Positions 23,427-24,614 of a stretch of 24,614 nt of DNA are shown here, piece by piece (position 1 is the first letter of the stretch; each line of letters starts with the position of its first letter). The position numbers and the translations under genes are program-made. The DNA is from Bacteroidota bacterium. Its GTDB lineage: Bacteria; Bacteroidota; Bacteroidia; Bacteroidales; GCA-2748055. The notes beneath the pieces are model-generated. The model was given only the letters and a program-made list of their open reading frames with translations, was not told where the DNA came from and ran no database searches. The stretch lies in assembly GCA_024244665.1 (NCBI GenBank), contig JAAEOI010000043.1, forward strand, positions 1-24,614, in the 5' to 3' direction.

Positions 23427-24614
23427 TCATCCGGGAACAAATTGTTTTGCCATGTTTACCAGGTAAAGCTGTTCCGACGCGCGGGTAAAAGCAGTATAGA
23501 GCCACCTGAGATAATCCTGGTTTAACATTTCATCCGTAAAAAAACCCTGGTCCAGAAAGACCGATTTCCACTGCCCACCTTGTGATTTGTGACAGGTCAC
23601 TGCATAGGCAAACTTCACCTGGAGTGCATTATAAAATGGATCAGTAGCAATTTTTGTCGCAACCTGCCTGCGATTGGAGGCCTCAGGATAATCCTCAGCC
23701 ACCGACATGTACAATCCCCGCTGCTCCTCCCTCCCGAGGGAGGCCGTCTCCAAATCAATCACATCCAGCAATACCTTCACCTGTAACTCCACCTGCCCGT
23801 AGTCAGGGAGAGAGACATCCACATCAGCAAATTTGTATCCGTGGACCTCCTCTGTGGCGATTACACGCTCAACCTTAACAATATCTCCATTTGCTATGAA
23901 ATCGATCTTCTTCTCAGCATCTTTCCAGAAATAGTTGTTTTTAACCACCATAAGCAGGTCACCTGCAGAGAGTTGCTCCTCCCGCCAGAGAATCTGGCTC
24001 CTGATACCCGCATTAAAACGGTTTGCACGTTTATTGGAACGTGTAACCACGATGGTTTCCCCGATTCCGTAGCGGTCATAGCTGGCACTGATCATCTCGA
24101 GCAAATCGGTTCCGCTGACCATGGTAATATCCTCAAAAGAATCAAAATTGAAATCGGGATAAGCTCGCAGCTGTTCTGAGATAAGGGTTCTGATGGAAGT
24201 GGCATTGTAAAGGATGCCTGATCCTTTGGCCTGCCTGATCACATCGCACATCTCAATCTCCCTGACACTGTAGCCAAATTGTTCGAGCCGCTCCCGGTTA
24301 AGCGCCGGACTTATATCCAGGCCCACCGGCGGAAGCTGTGCTGTATCGCCCACAAGGATCAGCCTGCATGAAACGCCAGTCTCCACGAAATCGAGCAGGT
24401 CGCGAAGCAGGTCTCCTGAACCAAAAACCTGATCAGGCGACCTGTCCCCGATCATAGAAGCTTCATCCACAATGAAATAAGTGTTCTTGTGCAGATTTTT
24501 ATCCAGTACAAATTCACCGAGTCCATCCTTTCCTGACTTCTGCCGGTAGATTTTCTTATGAATGGTCCATGCAGAACTGCCGGTATAAGCACTGAGGACC
24601 TTGGCTGCACGCCC
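23427..24614 (-). CDS. RecD-like ATP-dependent DNA helicase (C-terminal part, runs off the window)
   Basis: The last 396 codons of a superfamily 1 helicase of the RecD/AAA type; the frame is open to the window edge, so the N-terminus with Walker A lies outside. Helicase motifs seen are the DEAS Walker B (IVDEASMIGD), motif III GDTAQLPPVG, motif IV VVTRSNKRANRFN, motif V YAVTCHKSQGGQW and motif VI LYTAFTRASEQLYLV. The frame continues upstream of the Met in VDEASM, so that Met is internal and not the start. Stand-alone RecD2-like helicases act in DNA repair or replication-fork processing. No RecB or RecC partner is in view. The gene converges on the radical SAM remnant. Confidence 0.9.
   Translation of the reverse strand, partial: GRAAKVLSAYTGSSAWTIHKKIYRQKSGKDGLGEFVLDKNLHKNTYFIVDEASMIGDRSPDQVFGSGDLLRDLLDFVETGVSCRLILVGDTAQLPPVGLDISPALNRERLEQFGYSVREIEMCDVIRQAKGSGILYNATSIRTLISEQLRAYPDFNFDSFEDITMVSGTDLLEMISASYDRYGIGETIVVTRSNKRANRFNAGIRSQILWREEQLSAGDLLMVVKNNYFWKDAEKKIDFIANGDIVKVERVIATEEVHGYKFADVDVSLPDYGQVELQVKVLLDVIDLETASLGREEQRGLYMSVAEDYPEASNRRQVATKIATDPFYNALQVKFAYAVTCHKSQGGQWKSVFLDQGFFTDEMLNQDYLRWLYTAFTRASEQLYLVNMAKQFVPG

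Noticed and set aside
23341..23466. Plus-strand frame continuing the radical SAM remnant into the helicase gene
   Set aside because: Its last part is the reverse of the helicase C-terminal codons and the reading does not follow the expected family pattern, so I ended the remnant at 23362.
23323..23505. Minus-strand open frame of 60 codons beyond the helicase end
   Set aside because: It overlaps the helicase C-terminus in another frame and shows no family features; the bases before it are better explained by the plus-strand radical SAM remnant.

Overview
The window looks like chromosomal DNA of a member of the Bacteroidota, probably of the Bacteroidales/Marinilabiliales kind. The evidence is a six-domain ribosomal protein S1 with an acidic N-terminal extension, promoters of the TTTG / TAnnTTTG type (clearest before rpsA), SiaB/SiaC-type regulators, a PnuC + NadR-kinase pair, a stand-alone THUMP methyltransferase and a small single-RRM RNA-binding protein. 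Base composition looks even along the window. I see no integrase, insertion sequence, CRISPR array, tRNA or rRNA. The genus cannot be told from the sequence.

Layout. (1) 1-4962, plus strand: an HPt phosphotransfer protein and a STAS protein, a small lipoprotein next to a PepSY-type membrane protein, then a very long ABC transporter that fuses a TerB-like N-terminus, an ATPase domain and a membrane domain. (2) 5039-15223, minus strand, read from high to low coordinates: rpsA, a second STAS gene, RNase Z, guaA, an S41 (CtpA-like) protease, pnuC, a NadR-type kinase, a THUMP RNA methyltransferase, then siaB and siaC as a separate unit with its own promoter and terminator. (3) 15224-15660: a divergent intergenic region holding the rpsA promoter, an apparently orphan minus-strand terminator and a strong hairpin. 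(4) 15661-22486, plus strand: one tightly packed nucleotide-sugar operon (UDP-glucose dehydrogenase, UDP-xylose synthase, rfbA, rfbC, rfbD, a phosphohexomutase) ending in a YjbQ-family gene. (5) 22487-23426: a zone of decay with a broken partial copy of the yjbQ gene, an intact RRM gene and what reads as a wreck of a B12-binding radical SAM gene. (6) 23427-24614, minus strand: the C-terminal part of a RecD-like helicase that runs off the window.

Functional links. The sugar operon would make UDP-glucuronate and UDP-xylose and three of the four steps to dTDP-rhamnose, with the mutase supplying glucose-1-phosphate; rfbB is missing here. pnuC plus the NadR-like kinase form a nicotinamide riboside salvage pair. 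HPt, two STAS proteins and SiaB/SiaC are all parts of phosphorylation-based switches, but their partner kinases, phosphatases and output proteins are not in view.

The strongest leads for new biology are modest: the interlocking inverted repeats around 15410-15490, the perfect palindrome at the siaB promoter, the unusual ABC transporter with a roughly 230-residue helical insert, the His/Cys-rich lipoprotein with its PepSY partner, and the two gene remnants around the RRM gene. No clear-cut undescribed defence or mobile system was found.
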